Positions 22,670 through 35,009 of a stretch of 64,000 nucleotides of DNA are shown here, in pieces; position 1 is the first letter of the stretch; every line of letters begins with the position of its first letter. Position numbers and translations under genes: made by a program. Source of the DNA: Monodelphis domestica (Eukaryota; Chordata; Mammalia; Didelphimorphia; Didelphidae); NCBI RefSeq assembly GCF_027887165.1, contig NC_077227.1, forward strand, positions 86,491,735-86,555,734, written 5' to 3'. The notes under the pieces were generated by a model. It was not told the origin of the DNA. It made no database searches and worked only from the letters and a program-made list of their open reading frames with translations.

Positions 22670-22830
22670 AAAGAACCAGATGATTTCAGAGTTGGAAGGA
22701 GTTATTAAGGGCCATCTACTCCAATCCATATTTGAATAAGCATCAGAAAGCGAATGAAAAAGTATTATGATATGTGTTCATAATATATGTTATTCAGGAA
22801 GAGGTGGACTCAGAATTTAAAATCATACAT
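22670..22830 (+). repeat. MIR/Ther-like SINE fragment
   Basis: The words atgatttcagagttggaagg and gggccatctactccaatcca match the common head of this family; the rest is eroded. Confidence 0.45.
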
Positions 22831-23086
22831 GATTTCAGAGATCCCAGAGGAGGGAAGGTCAAGGCAGGAAAAGAGTCCATTATCTTGTCCTCTTAGACTA
22901 CAAGTTAGCAGAGCTATTTATGCTATGTTTTAAGGTGGAGCAATGGAGACTCTCTACACTGTTCATTGATGGTGCTAGAATACCTGGTTTGATGAAAGAT
23001 AGGAATGAATGGTTTCTGTTTTGAAGCATGGCTTCACTTGCTTTAACCATCAAGAATGAAGCTTATTTATTTCCCAGGAACCAGTA
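22831..23086. other. No recognised feature
   Basis: Short unassigned stretch between two SINE pieces. Confidence 0.4.
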
Positions 23087-23225
23087 CTTTTTTTTTTTAA
23101 ACCCTTACCTTCTGTCTTTGGATAAATACTATGGATAGGTTCTAAGGCAGAAGAGTGGTGAGAACTTGGTAATGAGGGCTAAGTGACTTGCTCAGTCACA
23201 CAACCTGGAAGTGTCTGAGGGCAGT
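23087..23225 (-). repeat. Marsupial tRNA-type SINE lacking its head
   Basis: Poly-T and acccttaccttctgtctttg are present, then gagggctaagtgacttgctc and acacaacctggaagtgtctg. The head that should follow at the right is missing. Confidence 0.8.
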
Positions 23226-24644
23226 CCTTCTACATTACAATTTCTGATCCCTCTTCAATTCCAATGATGGCAACATATTCTCTGAAAACACAACGGAGTA
23301 GGTATTTCATTTAAGCTCATCTGAATTGTTGAATGCTATTGATTATGTCAAGTTGACTGGAAGGTGGGATCATTTGTGTTTTCCTCATTATTAGACTTTA
23401 GAAACTCTTAGGAGATAAGAATTGGTTAATAATTAATGGGTAAAAAATTGCTATTTTTGGTAATGCCTAAAGGATAAAGGTGAGTTCTTGGATTCCAGGT
23501 GGTAGAAAACCAGTGGTCCATAGAGAGTAAATTAGATCAATTAAACTTTTTTTTTTCCTTCTGGTTTAAAAAAGGAATAATTATAGTGGGTTAATTGTAA
23601 GGGTGTTTAAACATTGTTTTAACCATGTGCCTTTCAGAGTTCTCTGGGGGAAGGAAATCTTACACTGATTACTTTGAACCTCTCTTTCTATATGTTCATG
23701 AAAAATGTCTTATTTTATCTGTGGGAGAATTTCTATCCCTTAATCAGAAGCTTATGACTGCCACATTGGGCAAATATGGAAAAAAAGTATTAAGAAATAG
23801 TTAGAAATTAAGTTCTTCTATGATGTGACTATCCAGGGTAGCATATCATGGTATGAAAGAGGCAGAGACAGGCACAGAGAGACAGAGACAGACAGGCAGT
23901 AAGAGAGATTCAGAGGGACAGAGACAGATAGAGACAGAGACAAAGACAGAGAGACAGACAAAAAAGGAACGAGAAAAAGGAAGAGAGAGAGAAATAAATT
24001 TGTAGTTAGATCAAATTGGCTTATCTCATGACCTTAGACAGATCACTTTACACTGGAAGTCCCCAAACTAGATGACTTCCAAGGTCTCTTTTTCCTCTAA
24101 TTCCATTGCATATTCCCTTCTCATAGATAGTATGCTTCAGAGAGCTTCTTTTCAGAGGATTTCAGAAGCCTATGGTCTGGAGATTCAGCTCATTCTTCTT
24201 TTTCCTGTGAGTGAACTGGAAAAATCAAGCAAGATGTGCTATGGAACAATTGGGCCTGGCACTTCATTTGCTCACCACAAGCATATCCAATGAGAATTTA
24301 AAAAAAAGAGTAAATGAGAGGCCTAAGGGGAAGTGAGAGAAAGATGGTAAGAACATCAACATGACCTCATTCACTTCTCCCCAAGGCAAGCACTGCCTTT
24401 CAGAATTTCCGTGTGCTTTGTTTCAGACATGTATAGCTCAGAGTTTGGGTTATAGTTATGGCAACCATATGTCCTGAATTTGTGTAGAACAGTCTTGAAT
24501 GCAAGGATTGTACAGTATTAGAACATGCTGTCCCTGGCATTTAGCACGTCTTATACCTCATACATTATTGGGAGAAGGCTTTATAAAAGGAATATGTGTT
24601 AGTGTCAGGCCATGTATCCTGTTTTGGGGTCTGGAAAATATATT
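23226..24644. other. Mostly unassigned DNA with a GACA-rich tract
   Basis: Unassigned except for a degenerate (GACA/GAGA)n tract at 23860-23995 and a MIR-like patch at 24010-24115 (ctcatgaccttagacagatc, aactagatgacttccaaggt). No exon is supported. Confidence 0.45.
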
Positions 24645-24843
24645 CTTTTTTTTTTTAACTTTACCTTCCATCTTAGAATCAATTATACATATTAATTCCA
24701 AGGCAGAGAAGAGTAAGGATTAGGCAATAGGCATTAGGTGATTTGCCCAGAGTCACATAGCCAGGAAGTGTCTGAGGTTGGATTTGAACCCATGACCTCT
24801 TGTCTCTAGGCCTAGCTCTCAATCCACTGACCACTTACCACCC
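24645..24843 (-). repeat. Marsupial tRNA-type SINE
   Basis: Poly-T, then taccttccatcttagaatca, gattaggcaataggcattag and ggttggatttgaacccatga, ending near the head (caatccactgaccacttacc). Confidence 0.9.
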
Positions 24844-24854
24844 TATGTTCATTT

Positions 24855-25600
24855 TTTTTTTAATTTCAAAAACTCCAGTAGCTCTCTATTTCTTTAGAAT
24901 TAAATACAGATTTTCTATGTTTAGGTTTTAAAGTCCTTCACCACTTGGTCTCAACCTATCTTTCCAATCTCACTGTATATTACTACCTCTCCTATATTCT
25001 GTGATTCAGCCAAACTATCTTTCTTGATGTTCTTTGTTCTCAAAACTCTATCTTCCATATCTGCATTTTCATAGGTCATCTTCTGTGCTAAAATGCACTC
25101 CCTCCTCATATCTGACTCATAGAATCTCAGCCTTCCTTCATGACATACCTCAAGCATCACTATTTACATATGTCTTTTAATTTGCTTTAAAATTTTATTT
25201 TGGTAACTGTTTCAGTATATTTTATTTTCTTTGTAATCATAAATAAAATCTTTCTTATACATAATTATACATAAATAATACAATAATCTTAAAAACATAA
25301 TTTTGAGGAGTCCTTAGGTTTCATCAGACTTGCTAAGGGGTCCATGAAACAAAGTTTTAAGAACCCCTGATTTACATGGTCCCCCTCAACTACTAGCGCC
25401 TTCCCTCCCAAACTACCTGAAATTTACCTTTATTGTACTTATTTTATTTATTTTTATGTTTATTCTGTATATACTTAAATTTAATTAGAATGTAAGTTCC
25501 TTCCAAGTATGAATCACCAACTTCATTCTCTGTATCTCTGTCACCTACCATAATACCTGGCACATAGTAGGAGGTGCTTAATAGATAATAGTTGATTGAT
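24855..25600 (+). repeat. L2 LINE 3' end, split by a hAT element
   Basis: Sense L2 words are in order: aaagtccttcaccacttggt, aaaatgcactccctcctcat, catagaatctcagccttcct and cctcaagcatcac to the left of a hAT relic; to the right, ttagaatgtaagttccttcc and the terminal ataatacctggcacatagta. This is the most complete L2 3' end here. The 69-codon minus-strand frame over it is a shadow. Confidence 0.75.
25185..25371 (-). mobile_element. hAT-type DNA transposon relic inside L2
   Basis: The right end reads ggggtccatgaaacaaag, then ttttaagaacccctga, so on the opposite strand it begins with the terminal motif caggggttcttaa. The same terminal motif starts the element at 44892. The left end is not clear. 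Non-autonomous: there is no transposase frame. Confidence 0.6.
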
Positions 25601-26149
25601 TGGGATTACAATGAATTAGGTTGGTTTGAATAGCCTTTACTGGAATAGAGCCCTTGATTTTTGCCTGAGCTAGGCATCCTTTTTGATTGACATAGAAGAG
25701 ATTCCCACAATAGTCTGTTGATATAGTTCCAGAACATCTCATTACATGGTTGAGTGAGGGCTTTGACTGGTTCATGGTCAGGTACAGTTTTTTGGTGCCT
25801 CATTTGATAGGACGGTCCATATAAGTTCTCATTGGAAGGTAACAGTGGGCTAAGAAATAATTTCTCAACCCCCAAAATAATTGTGATGTTATTGAAATAA
25901 AATGGAATCCTATACTGGATCCTCTGTGTGAGTGAGCAGGTAGATAATGTTGGCAGAGAAGTAGCTTTGACAAATAATTGTCCTCAAATTGTTACTGATT
26001 TAATTTTTGATATATAATTAGAATTACATGTGATTACTTGACTGATTATAGTCTTCATGATCAAATGAGTTAATCTATGTAAAGGGTAGTTAACTTGATT
26101 ATTTTCATTCTCATGACATTTGTTTTCTACCTATCATGACTGATACTGA
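25601..26149. other. No recognised feature
   Basis: AT-rich DNA. Short open frames on the minus strand at 25578-25875 show no coding signal. Confidence 0.4.
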
Positions 26150-26290
26150 ACTTTTTAGAATTATAGACTACAAAACTAGTAGAACCCATTCATTTTACAG
26201 ATAGGGAAAAGGCAAAGTTACATGATATGCTCAAGGTCATACAATTAGTGAGAAGATCTGGGTTCAAATCCTGTTTTCCCTGTGAATTTA
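26150..26290 (+). repeat. MIR/Ther-like SINE fragment
   Basis: The words acccattcattttacagata, gatatgctcaaggtcataca and gggttcaaatcctg follow the family order. Confidence 0.5.
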
Positions 26291-27465
26291 TGAATGTGTT
26301 CAATTAAAGCTTCATTAATTTCACGATCAAAGCTGCAACATCCTGCTTTTTTTGAATATAACCAAAGACTGCAAGCAGCTATGCTTCTAGTTCTTTAATA
26401 AAGAACTTTTCTTCCTATGCAATCTGAAACTCAATCCCATTGTTGAATAAGGGTATCATCCCTTTGTTTTCCAAGGTTTATAGCTCTCCTCATTAGTTGC
26501 AAACAACTGGTACTGTCTTAGAGACTACACTGGTGAAGTCAAGTGAGCATGTCCCCTTTCTTTCCTCCTCAATTAGTTTGGAGTATTCTAGTAAGCTTTG
26601 GCCAATGGGGAGTTGTTGCTTTGGGAGGCAGTCAGAGTCATCAGAAATTTAATCTTCTTTCACCACAGAGATATTACTCTCAGTGATGTTAAAAATTGGT
26701 CTCCTGATTTACTTATTGTCTATTCTAACACTTCAAGGGTAATTTGTATGAAGGAAAAGACTCTTTAGTGCTACTATATAAAAGTGCATGTAGCTGGATA
26801 ATTTTTTTCTCATGATAAGATATTGAGACCATCTATGGAGGAGCAGGTACATGGTTCTCAGTCAGAAACTTCAAGGCTAGTCCACATCATTGCTCAGATT
26901 CCCTTTTATGTGTATACAGTGTCCTGTGTCCTATCTCTGGACTCAATAAGGGCCATGTACAGACACACCATAAAGATAACGAAGACATTTTTCCCTAGAG
27001 ATTTTGCCACCAAGGCCACACATAGCAAGACTGATGAAGATAGGATTAAAAACTCAGACCCCTATAACTGAAACCATTGTAAGCTTCTTGGATTCTCATT
27101 ATCATGTCCGTAGTTTTCAATACACTAATCTATAGACATCACAATAGATTGGACCAGTCTTACTATGGTAACTCAGCAAAGAAGGTGGTAACAAAGGTAA
27201 CTGGGAAAGGCTGCTCTTTAAAAAAAATAATAATTTAATTTGTTTCCTAATCAATTTTAGCTGCTTTTTAAAAATAAATGAGACTGAGGGAATTTGTGTA
27301 AACTCCTTTTTCTGTTATGTTCTCTCAACTGTGCTCCTCTGCTTTTATATTTGGTGCTAACATTTAGTAGGATTCACAATAGAGAAGAGATAGGTAGAAA
27401 CTTTGAAAACTAGCAAGCAACCTGAGGGGAAAAAACTTTAGAAATGGAGGAGACATTTTTATGGG
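26291..27465. other. Unique-looking DNA, 1.2 kb
   Basis: No repeat family is recognised. An 82-codon plus-strand frame at 26823-27071 has no splice or domain support. I see nothing else. Confidence 0.4.
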
Positions 27466-27806
27466 TGTTATAAGTAAAAATTAATATATCTACCCAGTTA
27501 TTAATTTTTATAAAATTTATTAGAAAAGGCAGATAGACACAGAGTTAAAGTCCCTTCATTACTCTAAGTTCTCAGACCACATGTTCTATTCTACTGGCAT
27601 CTTTCTCTTTCTCCCTCACCTCTCTCTTCCAGCCTCTGCTGTCTACACTAACAACTCTGTGATTTCCTGTCCCCTCTCTTTTATTCATGTGCAACATGTT
27701 CACAGACATTCACAGACATAACTCTCCTGCAATCTTAGCATGTCAAAAAGTTGACAGACTAGTTTGGCTACTCAGGAGGGGGAAGGGATAAGATCCCCTA
27801 GGCACA
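27466..27806 (-). repeat. 3' LTR of the class I-like ERV
   Basis: On the plus strand it begins TGTTATAAGTAAAAATTAAT and ends GGCACA, so on its own strand it has TG...CA ends. A purine tract, cacgggggaat on the minus strand, lies just inside the element and suits a polypurine tract. It pairs with the LTR at 33835-34173. Confidence 0.9.
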
Positions 27807-30589
27807 ATTCCCCCGTGATCCTTTGGGAGAACAGTCTCCTCAATGGATCATTTAAATATAACTATTTTTAAACCTCTAAATTTCTTTTAGCTAAAAGTAC
27901 ATACAATATTGCATTTTCTAAGAGGATGTTATAATAGTTAGAGATAAGAGGGAAATATGAGAGGAATGTAATATTTATTGTGAAAGGAAATTGGATTGGA
28001 AAAATAGGGGATAAATAGGGAGGTTTGTATCCTTTCCACAGGAAAAATATAAAAACTGATTGATAGACACATTGACAAAATGCCAATTAGGGGACAGTCC
28101 CCTTTGGCATAAGAGTTTACATTTAGAATAAGTATGTTCAACCCCCTTCAGTTAAATTCATTATATCTCAAAGTTCATTCTGTATCTTTTGATGCAGTGT
28201 GTGGCTTCTGCAGGCATATTTTCAGCACCTTCTCCAAAAGGATCCATTTTCTTGATTCGGGATGTTGGCAAGTTTCTTTTCCTGAATTTCTCCAAAAAAT
28301 TTTAAATCTTGGATAATTACACAATCCCCTCTTCTCCCCCTGTGGAGAGTGTTGACAAACACCAGAATCACCCTGGGATACATGGATGAGTTATGAAGTA
28401 TATGAAACAATTGTCAAAAGAAAAACAAGCCCCCCAAAATTCCAAATAAAAAAAACAAAAATTAAATTCTGTATAAAAATAATAAGAAGTACAGAAATGA
28501 TAAAAAATAAAAATCCTACAGGTATAAAATTCTGAGTAAATAATAAACCTGTAACAGGTCCTTAAATCACAGCAAGTTTTTATCAAAGTGACTTATGTCC
28601 CACAAGCCTGTAGGACGAGAGCAGCAATATAGCACTTTACCCATTTGCAGCCAGGACTACAGAAAATTGCCAAACTATAAAAGAGAAAGGACTATGTTTC
28701 AGCAGCAAATGGGAAAAATAATTCACTGGTCTGATTGTACCTTCACTGTCAGGGATAAGTGGAGTCAGGATGATAGCCAAACTGAGGTACTTGACTCAAA
28801 ATATTTAGAAGGAGTGTGATACAAAGTGTCTTATGTCTTAACATATGTCAAGCATCGCAAGCTTGAGTTTCACACTAGGTTCAAGTCCTTTTGTATTGAC
28901 GTAGAAATTCAACAATCCTCCCTGGATTGTTTTGGCCCTTTTTGACCTCATGCTACTTGGAACTGTATGTTGGCTCTGTTGTTCCCTTCTCCTGGAATCA
29001 GACACAATCATTAAACAAAGTCCCATAGCATTTATCAATAAATGTCAAGTTTTCATAGTCTAAAGCTTTTGGGTATGCATAGTTACTAGGGCTAATAGAT
29101 ACTGTAAACTTATATTGTAAACTTTATCCTTCAAGTAAAAAAAATTAATACTGATTTCATGTACTTCAAGTATTACCAAGGAAAGGAAAAAAGAAGGGAA
29201 AAAATCAAATATTCTATTGTAAATATAAAGAAAAAATAATAAAAAATCATAATTCTGTAGTGCATATTCCATGTGACAATATGGAAGCCAAGCAGGGACA
29301 CAACACAAAGGTTGCTTACTCAAAAATGAGATTTATATCCCTCATAGCTTGGCCAGGATCCATAATGTGAGTGTACTTAATTTTTTCACCAGGTAAAAGC
29401 CTTTTAAAAACAGTAGTACAACAACTAATACAGATTCTAAGAAGTACCAAAATCCCCCAAATTATAAGAACTCTCTAATGACAATAGTAAACAAACCCAC
29501 TATCATTAGAATTCACATGAGTTTGTGACATTCAAAAAACATATGAACATATGAATACTTGTCACAAGTTCTACAGATTTAGCTAGTCTTTCAACTTTTG
29601 ATGAGATATTTTTAATAAAGTCTATTGTTACCATCATTCCAAAATTTGGTAGGAGAGAAACCCAGAAAAAACTTTTATATTGTTGATGAAGATCTTTTTG
29701 GTCCAAAATTGTCAACAAGAATGCAGATTATTCTGGTGGAATGGTAGAATAAATTGAAGAGTTACTTTGAAGCTACTAGGCTTCACAGGAAAAATCATTC
29801 CCACCTCGTGGATGAGATTATAACACATCACAGGGTAACTAATCCACTTGGGCACCTTCCTCCCTCTTGGTATGAGACTGTAACAGTGTAAGAACTGTCT
29901 CCAATATGTCCCACATATTTTCACATGAAGCTGAGGACTAAATAGTGAAAATCACTTCAGATGTCTCATTCAGTACATGTTCAATAAATGCAGAGATGGG
30001 AAAATACAACAGTGCTATTGCATTGAACTTCAGTTACAAAAGGACCTTTATTTCTTGTTACAAACAACTCAAAGTCAGGCAAATGATCAGTCAGAAGTAG
30101 GAATGGTACCAGATATCTAAAAATCACTTTTGAAGACTTGTTAAAATCAAATTAAGTTATTAAATAATTAAATTCTCCAAAGCTTGTATACAGGTTGAAA
30201 CCATTTTAATGGAGTCCATCCATCATCTCTGTGTGACAATTAACAAAGGCAAAATAAAAGAACAAAATGCTGTGTATGGGCTTTTTTTTTTTTTTTACAA
30301 TGATATGTTCTTCAGTACAGACATGGGGGGGTACAAATAAAGACAATGTAACAGAATAAATCAATTTTGGTAACTTATGAAGTGGTTAACAGCAAATTAC
30401 ATATATCTTGTATTTAGAATTGTGTTGCAGAGACTTCTTCATTCTGGGGAGGGGAACAAATTGAAACAGTTAACATCATTAAAGCAAAGAGGTCTGAAAA
30501 GACTTAAAATTCACCTCTGTACTTCTTGAGGTTCCTTCCCCTCCCAAGTACCATCATTCATTCAAATTCCTTTGTCCACACCTCTGGGG
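27807..30589 (-). other. ERV interior, 3' half, largely unidentified
   Basis: Coding capacity is scattered. One minus-strand stretch at 29506-29718 contains a hydrophobic segment followed by a helix-prone segment, a texture reminiscent of a retroviral envelope fusion region. I cannot claim more. Reverse transcriptase was not recognised here. The rest looks like decayed proviral or captured sequence. Confidence 0.35.
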
Positions 30590-32379
30590 TCCCCCCTTAC
30601 TGAGGGTAGTTCCCACATTGAGTACAAATGTTTGGATGTGAGTTTTGATTTGCCTCATTCAAATAACTATTCCTCCTATCAATATCATTATTCCTAAAAC
30701 TTCTATTTCTATTTTCCTGATTCCTCTTCTTACAATTCATAATTACATGGGCCACCTTTCTATAAAAATAACATGTTAGTAGTTGTTTTGTGGATTCTCG
30801 TAAGGGAGCTATGACCTTTCTTGCTTTACCTTTCCAACTATTTAATTTAATTCTTTCATTTCCTTCCTCAATGTCTCCACTAAATTGGCATTCTCTTTCT
30901 CCTTTTCCTTATGTTCCTCAAAAGCATAAACTGCCACTCTTTTTAAGTCCTCAAGGTCCATAGTAGGTCAGTTTGGACAACTAGTCATAAAATAATTTTT
31001 AACTATCTTACAAGTGTTTTTTTTTTATAAACTGTATTCTGATTTGTCTAATATCTTGTCAGAACAAGCTCTCGTAGCTTTTAGCAATGCATTTCTAGCC
31101 TGGCATAGTTGTAAGTAATCTTGCTCTGAATTTGGGTTCCATTTAGGACCTTCAGTTGGCCAACTAGGTGTTCCCTCTCCCTAGACCTAATTAAAAAGAG
31201 AAAGAATCACATTTCTTTCTCTTTCCATTAGCAAAGCCTGGAGCAAATCTTCCACATCAATCCATGTGGGATTAGATGTGTGGGAAATGCTTGCAACCTT
31301 ATTTGTGAGCAGTATAAGCTCTGATTCAAAGTAAGGTAATTTTTCTTTGAATTTCTCAATATCTGGTGCAGAGAAAGGTGTATGATGTCTAATGTTTACT
31401 AAATCTCCCCATCTATTATAAGTTGGAACTATTATAAGTTGGAACTAGACCTTTATTTGAATCATCTGTGGTAACTGCTGCTTGACCTGTTTTCTGGAGT
31501 TCAATGGAGTGGGTTGTAGTGAGGCTACTAGGGGAAGGAAGGAAGTGAACAAATGGAGAGGAAGGGGCTTGTCAGGGGGCTGGGAGGCAGAATGAAAGAG
31601 TGGGGCTGGGGCAGGGTGGAGAGGACCTGGGGTGGGGCTGGGGAGGAAAGGAATAGGATGAATGAAATCTAGAGGAGGAGTCATAGTAAGGTAGGTGGGA
31701 TTGGTCAGGGGAAGAGGGGGTAGGGAAAAGGATAAGGCAGGTTGGGATGGTATAGGTGGTGATAGGAGAGATGGGTGGGCACTGATTAGTGAAAAGAAGG
31801 AAACTCTTGAGGGTATGAGTAGTGGGATGGTAAGTGAGGGTAGAGAGGTAGATTGGCAGGAAAGGGGATGGGAGGAGTAGGGGATGAGTGAGGTCTGACA
31901 GGGAGAGGAGCTGAAGGGTTCAAGTCCTGGTTTGGGTCAATATGAGGAGAAACCTCCTCACAATCCAGGTGGGATGATAGGATGTGTTTCTTCCTAGATC
32001 TAATCAAGGGTTCAGGAAGAGGAAGTGAAGGAGTTAAGGCAGAATGGGCTGGTACCAAAGAAAGAATGGTTTCCCTACTGGAGGGAATGGTTGATTTATC
32101 AACATGATAAGCCCACAAGAGCCAGTATTTATAATCTTTGGAATCTTTGTTTGTAATGGCTAATTTCAAATCCTTTAAAATCTTGAAGTCAAAGGAGCCA
32201 TATTTTGGCCATGTAAAAGATTTTTCCATCCATGCCTTACAAAGCTTTCTAGCTTCTTTCTTTGTCATCCAATTCTCCTTAGGAAGATTAGGATCACCCC
32301 AAGAGTTAAAAAGTGTATGCAGGGGTGAGTCTGGAGGAATATTTCCTGATTTCTGTTGATTTGTTGCAATATTTCCCAT
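30590..32379 (-). pseudogene. ERV gag remnant (matrix, capsid, nucleocapsid traces)
   Basis: The minus-strand frame opens with a myristoylation-type MGN start at 32379 and a matrix-like series (PPDSPLHTL, a conserved W, KKEARKLC, then WPKYGSFDFKILKDL) as in class I ERV matrix proteins such as those of the HERV-H and HERV-W type. A proline-rich linker follows. Further left, capsid-like text (TWIDVEDLLQALL) and a zinc-knuckle-like patch near 30730-30775 occur in the expected order. Fossil; broken in several places. Confidence 0.75.
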
Positions 32380-33834
32380 AATATCTAGTTTGTCAGTAAA
32401 AAAAAAATTGAGACGCAAATTTCTTCAAAGTTATTGTGGAAGGCAATGAGAGTAGATTTAAAACAAATAAGATAATATAAGGAACGAAATAATTGTTGCA
32501 CAGCAATAGTACTAATAGTGAATGTGTATTTATTATAATTATTGTTATTAATAATTAATAATATGTATTTATCATAATTATTGTTAATAATTGACAATAG
32601 CAAACAATAACAAAACAAGTATCAATTATCAACAATAATAATTAATAATAGTTTAAAAATAATAATTATTATTGATTATATTATTAATACAATTGCATTC
32701 TAAAATTTTATTAATTAATTTGATTTAATTTTGGCTTTGTTCAATTTTAGAAATTTGGTTTTAATTTTAATTCAATATTATTAATATTTAATTATTAATA
32801 ATCCTTGTATTTAAATATATTCAATTTAATTTTATTCTTTTCGATCACTAAGAGTAACAGGAAAGGTATTTTCTTTTAAATTTTCTGCAGTTTTACTTCT
32901 TGACAGTAGGCAGTAGGCGGCAGTATTAGCGCATAGAGTGTAAAGCACTAGAGGGTAGACATTTATCTAAAAGCAGTTAGAGAGATGATAAATCCCAGAA
33001 AGAATGTTTAAAATGGGGGAAGGGAGAAGAGAAAATTCAAAAGAGAACTTTTTTGTAAAAATGCAGTCTTTTTTTCTTCCTCAGAGGTAAAAGCCATGTC
33101 AAGCTCTCAATCTGCTGAGCTAGAGAATTCCCAACTGCTGTAGGCACTCTGCTCCAGCCCCTCACTGTAGGTTTTTTTTTTTGGAGGGGTTGCACTGGGT
33201 CTTAGGGTCAGGGAGCTCCTAACTCTAATCCTCCCCAGCCCGGAAGGATCCCTAGGATACAGTCAAGGAGTTCCTCCACTCTTTACTGCATTGGGCTGAG
33301 CAAAGCAGCACTAGGACCATGCATCAGGTTCACTGTGTTATTGGCGCTGTAGAAAGTCCCACTGGGTCCTAAAACCCCCTTTGTTCTATGCAGAAAGGCT
33401 CAGAGCCCTGTTTGGAATGGGGGAGGGGCTTACTCCCAAGAGCTGTGCTCAGCCCCCAGGCTGCACTGTGCTGAGAGAAATGGGACCGAGACAGCATCCC
33501 TACAGGTTTGGCAATGTAGGAAGTGACTGGGCTGGGAGGAGTTCCTATTAGGTTCTAGAGCCCCTGGTCCAGTTTTGGCAAAAAGGCTCCTCTCCCCCCC
33601 TCCCCACTCAAGCCAAAAGAAGGGGTGGGAGGTTCTCTCACCAGTCAGATCTGATGCAATCTGGGAAAAACAGCAGCCTCTTCCCTGTCTCCGCCTGGGT
33701 TCATTTCCCATATGAAAGCAGAGGAGCAAACTGAAACCCCTACTCTCCAAATAAAACCCAATGCTGTACTCAAAAATGCAAAACTGTCTCAGAAGAAAAG
33801 TAAAGGTCCTAAAAAACTAATGTGGTTCACCGTC
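32380..33834 (-). other. Long ERV leader with AT-rich and GC-rich blocks
   Basis: About 1.45 kb separates the gag start from the inner edge of the 5' LTR. The part at 32520-32860 is almost pure A/T (ttattaataattaataata and similar). The part at 33160-33730 is much richer in G+C. The stretch just inside the LTR, gacggtgaaccacatt on the minus strand, is where a primer-binding site should be, but I cannot assign a tRNA. Confidence 0.5.
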
Positions 33835-34173
33835 TGTTATAAGTAAAAATTAATATATCTACCCAGTTATTAATTTTCATAAAGTTTATTAGAAAAGGTA
33901 GGTAGGCATAGAGTTAAAGTCCCTTCATTACTCTAAGTTCTCAGACCACATGTTCTATTCTATTGGCATCTTTCTCTCTCCTTCACCTCTCTCTTCTAGC
34001 CTCTGCTGTCTGCTCCAACAACCCTGTGATTTCCTGTCCCCTCTCTTTTATTCATGTACAGCATGTTCACAGATGTTCACAGACATAACTCTCATGCAAG
34101 CTTAGCATGTAAAAAAGTTGACTGACCAGTTTGGCTACTCAGGAGGGGGAGGGGATAAGATCTCCTCAGCACA
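33835..34173 (-). repeat. 5' LTR of the class I-like ERV
   Basis: Same ends as the other LTR (TGTTATAAG at the left, AGCACA at the right) and the same internal words, such as cccagttattaatttt and ctctaagttctcagaccaca. A tttatt word inside both copies can act as AATAAA on the minus strand. Confidence 0.9.
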
Positions 34174-34554
34174 TGCGATTAGTGAATATTTATTGAGATA
34201 ATGCCACTTCTCCCTACAAGGGGCAGTATCTTCAAGTCTGACTCTGAAAACATGTCACTAATTCCCAAGAGAGATGATATACTTATTTCTGGATCTTCTG
34301 TTCTAGGCTGAGCTGTCTTAACTGAGGAGTGAGTACTCATTCAGCCAACTGGCTCATTTCATATCCCATCCAACTGCCCATTCAGCCCATCTAGCCATCT
34401 TGTGAGTAACTTTCCTACTTCCCTCTCCTTCTTTTTACTGTGGGCTCAGCAATCAAATCAGTATTGCCACACTACTATAATGGTGTGTCAATTGACTATA
34501 TTATGGTTCCACTCAACACACTATTCTCCAGACGCTCTTTTCCCAGACTACCAT
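34174..34554. other. No recognised feature
   Basis: Unassigned DNA between the provirus and the next SINE. No exon is seen. Confidence 0.4.
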
Positions 34555-34730
34555 TATTATTATTTTTAAAACCTTTATTGGTTCCAAGACATAAGAGTGG
34601 TAAGAGCTAGGCAATTGGGGTCAAGTGACTTGCCCAGGGTCACATAGCTGGGAAGTGTCCTAGGTCAGACTGAATCCAGGATCTCCCATCTCCAGGCATG
34701 GCTCTATTCATTGAGCCATCCAGCTCCCTC
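34555..34730 (-). repeat. Marsupial tRNA-type SINE
   Basis: The words ttggttccaagacataagag, ctaggcaattggggtcaagt, gcccagggtcacatagctgg and the head atccagctccctcac are in antisense order. Confidence 0.85.
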
Positions 34731-34960
34731 ACTACCTTACTATTTATTTGTAGTATCCTTATGTTAGAAAGTAAGTTCTTCTTGTTGTGGGGGTTGGATT
34801 ACATGGCTTCTGAGGTAACCTTTAATTTGTCATTTGGTTATTCTGATGGCAAGATTGTATTTTTGTATTTGTATCCCCAGTACTTAGCATAGTTCCTGGC
34901 ACATAGTACATAATAAATGGTCTTAAGAATGAATGAATTAATTCATACAAATGTTCATTC
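34731..34960 (+). repeat. L2 LINE 3' end fragment
   Basis: The words gttagaaagtaagttcttct and tttgtatccccagtacttag, then tagttcctggcacatagtac and ataataaatgg match the sense L2 terminus. Confidence 0.6.
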
Positions 34961-35009
34961 ATTCCTTTCTTCCTCCATTTATTGATAGATCATTCTGATT
35001 AGAGAGGCA

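Larger units (their letters stand above)
27466..34173 (-). mobile_element. Endogenous retrovirus, class I (gamma-like), broken
   Basis: This is an old provirus on the minus strand with an LTR at each end and a gag remnant; the total is 6.7 kb, shorter than a typical provirus. A clear pol region was not recognised and may be largely lost. A short frame near 29506-29718 has an env-like texture only. The two LTRs differ at about 25-30 positions in 340 by eye, roughly 7-8 percent, which suggests an insertion tens of millions of years ago. No matching target duplication is seen outside the LTRs. The element carries several breaks. Confidence 0.85.

Noticed and set aside
26823-27071. 82-codon plus-strand open frame in unique DNA
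   Set aside because: No acceptor or donor in matching phase, no recognisable motif and no CpG-rich context.
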